A model generated the notes under the pieces. That model was not told the origin of the DNA. It saw nothing but the letters and a program-made list of their open reading frames with translations, and ran no database searches. Below, one piece after another: positions 41,473 to 48,762 of a DNA stretch of 64,000 nt (position 1 is the stretch's first letter; the number at the start of each line of letters is the position of its first letter). A program made the position numbers and the translations under genes. This DNA comes from Bin5 sp965204705 (GTDB lineage Bacteria; Chloroflexota; Anaerolineae; Caldilineales; Caldilineaceae): contig OZ242006.1 of the NCBI GenBank assembly GCA_965204705.1, positions 806,001 through 870,000 on the forward strand, read 5' to 3'.

Positions 41473-42996
41473 TCACAGTTCTGATTCCTGGCCGCCCAAT
41501 GCACCTAACAACCGTTCCGCCTCGTCAGCCGTTATCTTGCCCTCGGACAACATGCGCAGAACCGTCAACCGCTCCGCCTCTGAGACCGGCTCAACGTCCG
41601 CCGCGCTTTCAACGTCCACCTCCACTTTTACGTCCACGTCGATATCCTCAAAGTCTGTCAGCGGCTCCTCGTCTTCTCGGACAGCAGCCCCGGACGACGG
41701 CGCATCCGTGTCGAAGCTGAAGCTGAAGCTCCGAGCATCCTCCCAATCCCCTTCAGCCGCCCTCTTGCCCGCCGCCCGCAGCGTCCTCCGCAGCGTTTTG
41801 CCCAGCGCTCGGGAGGCGCGGCGTTGCGCCCGCGCGGCGTGACGTGCCCCTCTCACGCCCTCTTCTTCGCCAAGACCCTTCAGCATGCCGGCGGATTCAA
41901 GATGCACCCCACCGCCGGCAATCAGAGAATAACGGCTCTTCCCCGCGCCCGCGCGGAACGAATGCACGCCCGGACCGCGCGAGACCATCGTCGCGCCGCC
42001 TTCGACTGTTAGCCCGCCGCCGCAGACCGCCTTGAACGAGCCGCCCTCCTCCTCGGCCAACCGGCAGCGAACATCGCCCCCAGCAGTCACACTCACATCG
42101 CCCCGGACTTTCGATAGCTCAACACTGCCGCCGCACTTGGCCGACAGCGAGCCGCCGCATCCCTCTACACCCAAATCTCCGCCAACGCCGCCAAACGAGA
42201 CCGAGCCGCCCACCTCGCGCAGCGTCGCCCGCCCGTTCGCCTTCCGGCAGGCAAGCGCGCCCCGCACACTTTCGGCCTTGAGATTGCCCATCACCCGGCT
42301 CACCGCAACCTCCCCCACCTCCGCGAGATACAACTCCCCGTTAACCCGATCGCAGGCGACTTTGCCCCGCACACCGCGCAAGCTAACCCGGCCCATCGCC
42401 TTGCCGACCGCCGCCGCGCCGTCAACGTTGATGAATTCGACAGCGCCGCTCGCACTCTCGACGACGACGTTTCCCCCTGCGTTCAGCACGTCCATGTCCG
42501 CCCGCGCCCGCTTAACGCGCACGCCGGCTACATTTTGCAGAGTTAATCGCCCCGCTACTTCGGCGATTGAGACCCCGCCCCCAATCTGCTCAGCAATAAG
42601 GTCGCCGTACGCCCGCTTTGTCACCTCCACCCCGCCGGCAATGTTCGTCACGTTCACCCGTCCCGCCGCGCTCCCGATTCGCACACTGCCCACTTCCTCC
42701 ACCAGCACATCGCCGCCGGACTGTTCAATTACAACTCCCTCGCGCACGTTGCTGATCTTTACCTGTCCCCCCGCCTCGCTCACCACCACTTCGCTCGCAA
42801 ACGGCAGCCGCACCACCAGAGAAGATTCAGCCTCGACCTCGACCTGCTCCGGCTTGACCTCCACCACCGGCTGACTGCCCTGGCCATCCACCTCAATCAA
42901 CGCCTGCTCCCAGCCCTCGACCCGCAGATCACCTCCGCAACGGATCCGCACCCTCTGGTTCGGAGATCCCGGCTCCACCTGTATCTGCTCACTCAT
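41473..42996 (-). CDS. Beta-repeat (DUF4097/LiaX-like) protein with C-terminal SHOCT-like module
   Basis: 507 residues from the ATG at 42996 (GGGGGAG upstream). Residues from about 25 to 340 consist of many imperfect repeats of roughly 18-22 residues, each of the type 'V.V..V.G.V.....G', as in GGDVLVEEVGSVRIGSAAGR, GRVSLRGVRGKVACDRVNGE and GGDLGVEGCGGSLSAKCGGS. This should form a beta-solenoid like the DUF4097 part of YvlB/LiaX proteins. A basic Ala/Arg segment (RAQRRASRALGKTLRRTLRA), an acidic Val/Asp stretch and a terminal helical hairpin VLRMLSEGKITADEAERLL follow. No signal peptide. In LiaX the module order is reversed. Likely an envelope-stress-related protein, by inference. Confidence 0.75.
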   Translation of the reverse strand: MSEQIQVEPGSPNQRVRIRCGGDLRVEGWEQALIEVDGQGSQPVVEVKPEQVEVEAESSLVVRLPFASEVVVSEAGGQVKISNVREGVVIEQSGGDVLVEEVGSVRIGSAAGRVNVTNIAGGVEVTKRAYGDLIAEQIGGGVSIAEVAGRLTLQNVAGVRVKRARADMDVLNAGGNVVVESASGAVEFINVDGAAAVGKAMGRVSLRGVRGKVACDRVNGELYLAEVGEVAVSRVMGNLKAESVRGALACRKANGRATLREVGGSVSFGGVGGDLGVEGCGGSLSAKCGGSVELSKVRGDVSVTAGGDVRCRLAEEEGGSFKAVCGGGLTVEGGATMVSRGPGVHSFRAGAGKSRYSLIAGGGVHLESAGMLKGLGEEEGVRGARHAARAQRRASRALGKTLRRTLRAAGKRAAEGDWEDARSFSFSFDTDAPSSGAAVREDEEPLTDFEDIDVDVKVEVDVESAADVEPVSEAERLTVLRMLSEGKITADEAERLLGALGGQESEL

Positions 42997-43077
42997 GTCG
43001 CTCCCCCTGCAACTGTACCTACCTATGTCAGCTAATGTATATCTGCTCATCCTGCCAACCGAAATGGCAAGAATATC

Positions 43078-43461
43078 CTATCCGCTCTGCAACTGCTCCA
43101 TCGCCGCCTCATAGCTGATTTCCCCCGCCTCCAGCCGTTCCAGGATCTGCCGCCGCGCCTTCTCCGGCAGCGGCGCCGGCTCATCCCGGCCCGGCTCAAA
43201 GCCCATCGCCCGGATCATCTCGTGCAGCCGCCCCCGCAGCGTCGGATACGAGAGCCCCAACTCCTCCTCCATCCGGTTGAACTTCCCCTCACAGCGGACA
43301 AACGTGGCTGCGAACGCCAACTGCTCCGAAGTCAGCCCGGCAAAAGGCGTCTCGACCAGAAAACGCCCCTCCACCCGGCTGTCACACTCCCGGCAGAAAA
43401 AGCCGGTAACGGTCAGATCTTTTGTCTGGCAGATCGGGCACGCTGTCGGTAGTGGGTTCAT
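43078..43461 (-). CDS. DUF2089-family zinc-ribbon regulator
   Basis: 127 residues. An N-terminal zinc ribbon (C8-x2-C11...C23-x2-C26: ACPICQ, FFCRECD), then FLVETPFAGLTSEQLAFAAT and an HTH-like block KFNRMEEELGLSYPTLRGRLHEMIRAMG, which is the conserved core of DUF2089. The C terminus ILERLEAGEISYEAAMEQL is a helical hairpin of the same kind as in the two SHOCT-like proteins nearby. The ATG overlaps the stop of the upstream small gene (ATGA). As the only DNA-binding candidate in the operon it probably regulates it. Confidence 0.87.
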   Translation of the reverse strand: MNPLPTACPICQTKDLTVTGFFCRECDSRVEGRFLVETPFAGLTSEQLAFAATFVRCEGKFNRMEEELGLSYPTLRGRLHEMIRAMGFEPGRDEPAPLPEKARRQILERLEAGEISYEAAMEQLQSG

Positions 43462-43703
43462 GATGTCTGCTCCATCCTCTTCTGGCCTGAATAATCGGCA
43501 AGAGCCAGCTTCGCCTCCGCCCGCCGGTAACGCCGTTGCAGTGCAACGCCCCTCGCCACCAACCACTCTCCCAAGCGTGTATACAGCCGCGCCTTCCAGC
43601 GAGGTGGATGCCGGTAAGGTCGAAGCCCCTGATATATCCTCGCCTCAGACGTCAGTTTCTCCCGCCGCAGCGTCGCTTCCAACGCCATCCGCTCCATAAA
43701 CAT
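43458..43703 (-). CDS. Small basic protein, first gene of the DUF2089 operon
   Basis: 81 residues (MFMERMALEATLRREKLTSE, then ARIYQGLRPYRHPPRWKARL and YTRLGEWLVARGVALQRRYR), rich in Arg and helical. The stop overlaps the DUF2089 start, and GAGGG lies 7 nt before the ATG, so translation and coupling are well supported. No domain is recognised. It is the first gene after the operon's promoter and may bind nucleic acid or membrane through its basic helices. Confidence 0.7.
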   Translation of the reverse strand: MFMERMALEATLRREKLTSEARIYQGLRPYRHPPRWKARLYTRLGEWLVARGVALQRRYRRAEAKLALADYSGQKRMEQTS

Positions 43704-43726
43704 TCTATGCCCTCATTTCCATTTTC

Positions 43727-43781
43727 TGAATATATTCAAGTATATAATCAAGATAATAACTCATCTATTCCAATTTGTCAA
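43727..43781 (-). promoter_or_regulatory. Promoter and palindrome of the DUF2089 operon
   Basis: Minus strand TTGACA (43776-43781), 17-bp spacer and TATTAT (43753-43758), a near-consensus sigma70 promoter. The perfect palindrome TGAATATATTCA (43727-43738) lies in the leader, between the predicted transcript start near 43746 and the ATG at 43703. It is a candidate operator. The region is strikingly AT-rich. Confidence 0.75.
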
Positions 43782-44380
43782 TAGTAACTTTAATTTTCTT
43801 AATAATCCAGATAAAATCTTCAATATCTCCCTGATTTCCAGAGTATCCATATGGCTGCGGATCCCTTGCCCGGCGTTCAAAGCAGGCAAAGTTGTGAATC
43901 TGCGATTGGGAAAGCTTGGGTTGAATTTGCGTTGTCGGTCCCGTTCAACTGCGAGGAGACACGAAGGGCCTTCTTCGTGCCCCATTGCGTATTGCAAGCA
44001 ACAGATAAGGCAACTTCAAGAAGGCGCGAGTCGCGTTTTGGATGCAAGCCAGTCGAGTAGAATTTCGATTGACCTGAATACACAGCCCGGAGGTCGGAAC
44101 AGAACCGGGGAGGAATCGGGAAGAGTTTCAGCGGAGTTGAAGACAGTGTGCAGTTCGACGAACTGTACCACCACGAACGCGACGCAATGGCCATGCCTCT
44201 TCAGTCATCGCACCGGCGCCCCTTGCTGTGCCCGGCAGCCATGCAACGGGCTTTATTCAGTCGATTGGATCGAAAAACGTCAGGTCGGCGTCGAAGCAAT
44301 CCATCGCCACCACGGCCACCTCTGGTAACGACTAAGCCAAAGCCAATTCGCGTCCCCCAGCAGGGTAAGAACCGTCCCCT

Positions 44381-44409
44381 CTGACCACCGACCACTGACC
44401 ACTGCAGTT
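44381..44409. repeat. Heptamer array fused to a double-hairpin repeat
   Basis: CTGACCACCGACCACTGACC then ACTGCAGTTG, leading without a gap into the next repeat, exactly as at 2026-2065. Confidence 0.85.
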
Positions 44410-44467
44410 GTGCGGTCGGGCCTTCGGCCCTCCCTTGTGCGGGGGGATTCCCCCCGCAACGCCCCCC
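44409..44467. repeat. Double-hairpin palindromic repeat, copy 3
   Basis: GGGCC-TTC-GGCCC followed by TGCGGGGGG-ATT-CCCCCCGCA. It is nearly identical to copy 1, including the fused heptamer array on its left. Confidence 0.85.
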
Positions 44468-45010
44468 TTAAAAACATGCCTCACCGACCGGTGCGCCTTC
44501 TTCGCAGCGGTGCCCCTGTCCGGCAGTGTGCCTGCCGCCAACCAACTACGTTTCGATGAAAGGCTGAATGGCGCCAGCGGTGAAGGGTTGGTCAAGCTTG
44601 GCGCCAAAAAAAAGAGGACTGATGGCATGAAAACCCTGCTGCAACAGTCCCCTCCACTCCTCAATCTAAGTTCCTTGTACGGGTGAGGTCACGAAAAACG
44701 AATAACCGACCATTCCTGATTCAGACAGCGGCTGACCAAAAATCTGGGATGCACCCGTGACAGACTTGGGCTTGGCGCCTTATGCAATTTCGTTATGCTG
44801 AACCATGAGGCTTGTCTGCGACTGCCCTGGATCTGGGCGAGGCGGCATTTCTTGCGTTCCTGAACCTTTGGAGCAACTTCCTGAACCTGCTCAACTTCTT
44901 GAGCACGCCGGCATCCATCTCTATTGCAGTTTTGGCACCGTGTTAACTCATCCAGGGTTTCGCCTGTACCGGCGCCTAACAGCAGGACTTTCTGTAGCAG
45001 TGAGGCGAAG

Positions 45011-46126
45011 ATGAACAGTCCTGGTTCATGCCGCGAACCTGCAGGTCAAGCGACCATTCGCGTCGGCGTGCTCGGCCTCGGCCAGGGCCGCTCCCACCTG
45101 CGCGCCTTTCAGTTGTTGGAAGGAGCAACCGTATCGGCCGTCTGCGACCAGGATGGACCTCTGGCCGAGCGTGTGGCAAAAGAATTCGAAGTCAAAACGC
45201 GCCACCCCACCTACGAAGCCATGCTCGAAGACTCCGCCGTCGATCTCATCGTCGTCGCCACACCAGACCACCTGCACGGCCAGCACGCCATTATGGCGCT
45301 CGAAGCCGGTAAGCATGTCCTCTCCGAGATCCCCATGGCGACAACACTGGCCGAATGTGAGCGCATCATCGAGCTCACAGACCGCCATGGCCTCAAATAC
45401 CACATGGGCAACCAGGTCCGCTACGCCTTCTGCTTGCGCGACGTCCAGAAAATGATCCACACTGGCGACCTGGGCGAAATCTTCTACGGTGAGGGCGAAT
45501 ATCTCCACACCATGGACGATATCGTCAGCCACCGCCCACCCGACCACTGGCGCATCCACCCCCAGACGCCCCAGACCACCCTCCTCGGCGGCGGCCCCCA
45601 CGCCATTGACACCCTTCGCTGGCTGATGGGCGTCGACTTCGTCGAGGCGCAAGCCTATCACGCCCAACAACCTTCCCGCTGGCACACCACCCACACCACA
45701 GTCGCGATCTTCAAAGCCAATAACGGCGCCGCCGCCAAAGTGACCGTTTCCTACGGCATGGTGCGTCCCTACTGCCTCTACTACTCCGTCTACGGCAGCG
45801 CCGGCTCCTTCGAACGCACCCGCGACCAGGGCGGCGCAATCGAGGATACGATCAACTTCTCCTTTCACGATAGGATGGCAGGCGCGCGGCGCATGGCGCC
45901 CGTAACCGTGCCCAACTGGAGTAACCCCGCCATCCGAAGCCAGCACACGCTCGGACACGGCACCATGGAGATCGAACAGGCCCAACAGTTTCTTAAGGCA
46001 ATCGTCGCCGACGAGGTGTCGGCCATCGGCCCACGCGAGGCCGCCCGCTCGACTGCCGCCGGTATCTGCGCCCTCCAGTCCGCCCAACAAGGAGGCGGCC
46101 CGGTTGCCATTCCCGACTTCAGTTAG
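45011..46126 (+). CDS. Gfo/Idh/MocA-family NAD(P)-dependent oxidoreductase
   Basis: 371 residues from the ATG at 45011. An N-terminal Rossmann domain (IRVGVLGLGQGRSHLRAFQL, VSAVCDQD, DLIVVATPDHLHGQHAIMAL) and a C-terminal substrate domain (GEIFYGEGEYLHTMDDIV, LLGGGPHAIDTLRWLMGVDF) are both complete. The usual EKP motif reads SEIPMATT, so the conserved lysine is replaced by Ile. The family acts on sugars, inositols and related acids. It is followed 100 bp later on the same strand by an enolase-superfamily enzyme, a pairing common in sugar-acid catabolism. Confidence 0.9.
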   Translation: MNSPGSCREPAGQATIRVGVLGLGQGRSHLRAFQLLEGATVSAVCDQDGPLAERVAKEFEVKTRHPTYEAMLEDSAVDLIVVATPDHLHGQHAIMALEAGKHVLSEIPMATTLAECERIIELTDRHGLKYHMGNQVRYAFCLRDVQKMIHTGDLGEIFYGEGEYLHTMDDIVSHRPPDHWRIHPQTPQTTLLGGGPHAIDTLRWLMGVDFVEAQAYHAQQPSRWHTTHTTVAIFKANNGAAAKVTVSYGMVRPYCLYYSVYGSAGSFERTRDQGGAIEDTINFSFHDRMAGARRMAPVTVPNWSNPAIRSQHTLGHGTMEIEQAQQFLKAIVADEVSAIGPREAARSTAAGICALQSAQQGGGPVAIPDFS

Positions 46127-46226
46127 AGCCCGCCAGCGTCAGGAGAGGCTAGGAGAAACAGGCAGTTTCTTTCCTGCCGGTCAACCGATTGCACAGCTTT
46201 CATCGATTTGAAGGGGTAAGAGTACA

Positions 46227-47336
46227 GTGAAGATAACGCAAATCGAGACTATTCCCGTCAATGTGCCGCTCAACCCCGAGCGCGCCATTCGTAGCGGCCG
46301 CGGCGGCCATACCGAGTCGCCCTTCCTCCTCGTCAGAATCCACACCGACGAGGGCCTCGAAGGCCTCGGCGAGGTCTCCTGTACCCCAATCTGGAGCGGC
46401 GAGGACCAGGTCACCGCCGCCCATTTCATCCAGCGCATGTTCGCGCCGCAGCTCATCGGTCAGGATCCAACCGAAATCGAGCGTCTCATGTCCGCCGTCA
46501 ACGCCGCCGTCGCCAACAACCCCTTCACCAAGGCCGGCCTGGAGATGGCCCTCTGGGACATCCTCGGCAAGGTCGCCGGCCTGCCCCTCTACCGGCTCCT
46601 CGGAGGCCCGGTACGCGATAGCGTCAAAACCAAGTTCTCAGTCTCCGGCCTGGCCCCTGATCAGGCCGCCGCCATCGCCGCCTGGGCCGTCGACCGAGGC
46701 TTCGACACCATGAAGGTGAAGGTCGGGTTGGTCCCCGCCGAAGACGTAGCCCGCGTCGCCGCCGTCCGCGAAGCCATCGGCCCCGACGTTCGCCTCGGCG
46801 TCGACGCCAACGGCGGCTGGTCCGTGCGCACCGCCGTCCAGACCATACCGCAGCTCTACCCCTACGACATCTACTTCGTCGAGCAGCCGACGCCCGATCA
46901 GGACGTGTCCTGGCTCGCCGACGTCCGCCGCCGCACCCACCTGCCCGTCATGGCCGACGAAATCGTCTACTCGCCCCAGGACGCCATGGCCGTCGCCCGC
47001 GCCCAGGCCGCCGACGTCCTCTCCCTCTACGTTGGCAAAGGCGGCATCTCCCCGGCCCGCAACGTCGCCGCAGCCGCCGGCCTCGTCTGCACCGTCGGCA
47101 GCAACCTCGAGCTCGGCATCGGCAACGCCGCCATGATTCATCTCGCCATCGCCACCCCTGCCATCGACGCCGAGACCTTCCCCTGCGACATCCTCAGCCC
47201 CTTCTTCTACGAGACCGACCTCCTCCAGGAGCCCCTCCCAATCCGCGCCGGCGAAGCCCGCCCGCCAACCGGCCCCGGCCTCGGCATCGAACTCGACGAA
47301 GACAAAGTCGCCTATTTCCGAACTGATAAGGACTAA
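46227..47336 (+). CDS. Mandelate racemase/muconate lactonizing enzyme family protein
   Basis: Enolase-superfamily enzyme of 369 residues, GTG start with AAGGGG upstream. The N-terminal capping domain is followed by a barrel containing MKVKVG (catalytic-type K-x-K near 163-165), GVDANGGW (metal Asp near 193), FVEQPTPDQD (metal Glu) and ADEIV (third metal ligand), and a late Lys in LYVGKGGISPAR. Lysines on both the second and sixth strands, and no His-Asp dyad, place it in the MLE-like subgroup (cycloisomerase, o-succinylbenzoate synthase or epimerase chemistry) rather than the mandelate racemase subgroup. The product is cytoplasmic. The reaction is unassigned. Confidence 0.9.
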   Translation: MKITQIETIPVNVPLNPERAIRSGRGGHTESPFLLVRIHTDEGLEGLGEVSCTPIWSGEDQVTAAHFIQRMFAPQLIGQDPTEIERLMSAVNAAVANNPFTKAGLEMALWDILGKVAGLPLYRLLGGPVRDSVKTKFSVSGLAPDQAAAIAAWAVDRGFDTMKVKVGLVPAEDVARVAAVREAIGPDVRLGVDANGGWSVRTAVQTIPQLYPYDIYFVEQPTPDQDVSWLADVRRRTHLPVMADEIVYSPQDAMAVARAQAADVLSLYVGKGGISPARNVAAAAGLVCTVGSNLELGIGNAAMIHLAIATPAIDAETFPCDILSPFFYETDLLQEPLPIRAGEARPPTGPGLGIELDEDKVAYFRTDKD

Positions 47337-47638
47337 AGGTCGTCAGCAATTCACTTCGACCAATCCCCCCGTACAGGCGCCCCTTGTGAGTGCCCTGCAG
47401 GTGGCACACGAAACCGCGACCAGCTTCCGTAGGGGCATCCCTTGTGGGTGCCCTGGTAGCCGGCTTAACTCAGAACCGCCGTATATTCGCCCGCTGGCAG
47501 CGCCGCCAAAACAAAAAACCCCGCCGCCAGGCGAGGCCATTACTATCCACTATCCACTGCTGTTCCACCAACCACGTACGTACTCGGCAGTTCACCAAAA
47601 ACTATAAACTGAAAACCAAAAACTGCAGTTCCGCAGTT
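47337..47638. other. Intergenic region with hairpin and heptamer-like repeats
   Basis: 302 bp between convergent genes. It holds two CTTGTG-type hairpins, a weak heptamer run (TATCCAC TATCCAC TGC, 47543-47559) and a related A-rich run (AAAACTA TAAACTG AAAACCA AAAACTG) near 47597-47624. No gene is seen. Confidence 0.65.
47371..47453. repeat. Two CTTGTG-loop hairpin repeats (copies C and D)
   Basis: Copy D (47429-47453) is GTAGGGGCATCC-CTTGT-GGGTGCCC, an 8-bp stem with one G-U pair. Copy C (47371-47395), GTACAGGCGCC-CCTTGTG-AGTGCCC, is degenerate. The two lie 58 bp apart in direct orientation. Confidence 0.7.
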
Positions 47639-48625
47639 CTACTCCAACCGTATACGCGGATCCACCACCGCCAGCAGAATATCCGACAGCAGCGTGCCGA
47701 TCACCGTCAGCGTGCTCAACAGAAACAGGAAACTGCCCGCCAGATACATGTCCTGCGAAGTCAGCGAACGCAGCAGCAGCGGCCCCGTCGTCTGTAAGCT
47801 CAACACCATCGCCACCAGCGTTGTACCCGAAACAAGACTGGCCAGCGACCAGCCCACCGTGCTGAAAAACGGGTTGAGCGCAACCCGCACCGGATACTTC
47901 CAGATCAGCGATCTTTCTCTGACCCCTTTCGCCCGCGCCGTCTCCACATACGGCTTGTTAAGCTCATCCAGCAGGTTCGCCCGCGTGATGCGAATATTGC
48001 CCGCCGTGCCGTTAACCGCCACGATCAACATCGGCACCCAAATGTGGCTCAGCATATCCATCACCTTGGGCCAGCTCCACGGCTCCAGCACATACTCATC
48101 CGAAAACAGGCCGCCCACATTCACGCCCAGCATCGACTGGGCCAGAAACAGGATGATCAACGCCAGCAGAAAGCCCGGTGTCCCCAGGCCGATAAAGCTG
48201 AATGTCGTCATCACATAGTCGAGCCACGAGTATTGATGGGTCGCCGAATAGACCCCCACCGGTATTGCGATAAACCACCCCACCAGCAGCGCCCCCATTG
48301 AAAGCGCCATTGTCAGCCCCAGGCGTTCCCAGATCAGCTCACTGACCGGCTTCTGCCATTCAAACGACTGTCCCCAATCGCCCTTCACCAACACGCCGTA
48401 GATCCACTTGAAATACTGCACATACGCAGGCTGGCCCAGCCCGTAACGCTGGCGCAGCGACTCCAACTCGGCCTCGTCGACCTCATCCCCCTCCTGCCGC
48501 AGCTGGGCAACGTAAGAAGTCAGAAAATCGCCCGGCGGCAGTTGGATGACGGCGAACGAAAGAATCGAAATCGCTATCAACATCGGAATGATCAACAGAA
48601 TACGTTGAACAATATAGGCCAGCAT
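47639..48625 (-). CDS. oppB: Oligopeptide-type ABC transporter permease (OppB/DppB family)
   Basis: 328 residues from the ATG at 48625 (GGGGGA upstream). Six transmembrane helices, starting AYIVQRILLIIPMLIAISIL; the first periplasmic loop carries QLPPGDFLTSYVAQLRQEGD, and the cytoplasmic EAA-type loop is ETARAKGVRERSLIWKYPVR. The C terminus ends in LLAVVDPRIRLE as is typical. It follows its binding-protein gene by 137 bp. It is highly similar to the permease at 57884. No OppC or OppD gene is present in this cluster, so the channel partner must come from elsewhere. Confidence 0.92.
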   Translation of the reverse strand: MLAYIVQRILLIIPMLIAISILSFAVIQLPPGDFLTSYVAQLRQEGDEVDEAELESLRQRYGLGQPAYVQYFKWIYGVLVKGDWGQSFEWQKPVSELIWERLGLTMALSMGALLVGWFIAIPVGVYSATHQYSWLDYVMTTFSFIGLGTPGFLLALIILFLAQSMLGVNVGGLFSDEYVLEPWSWPKVMDMLSHIWVPMLIVAVNGTAGNIRITRANLLDELNKPYVETARAKGVRERSLIWKYPVRVALNPFFSTVGWSLASLVSGTTLVAMVLSLQTTGPLLLRSLTSQDMYLAGSFLFLLSTLTVIGTLLSDILLAVVDPRIRLE

Positions 48626-48762
48626 CAAATCCCCCGAAAAAACAGAAGCGAGTCAATAGGAGTGAAGAGTGAGGAGAGAGAGAAGTGAGAAAACTGCAGC
48701 CCAGCGGACTAGCCAGCCGGTCTTACTCTCTCCTCTCTCCTCTTCACTCTCTCCTCGCCGTT

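Larger units (their letters stand above)
43782..45010. other. Long intergenic region with repeats
   Basis: About 1.2 kb between divergent transcription units. Short frames exist in several frames, but none has a domain, a codon pattern like the neighbours, or a good ribosome-binding site. The middle holds a heptamer array (44381-44409) fused to a double-hairpin repeat. The rest may be decayed coding sequence. Confidence 0.6.

Noticed and set aside
43851..44328. Open frames in the 43.8-44.4 kb spacer
   Set aside because: Amino-acid composition is not coding-like, and no start context or homology is recognisable.
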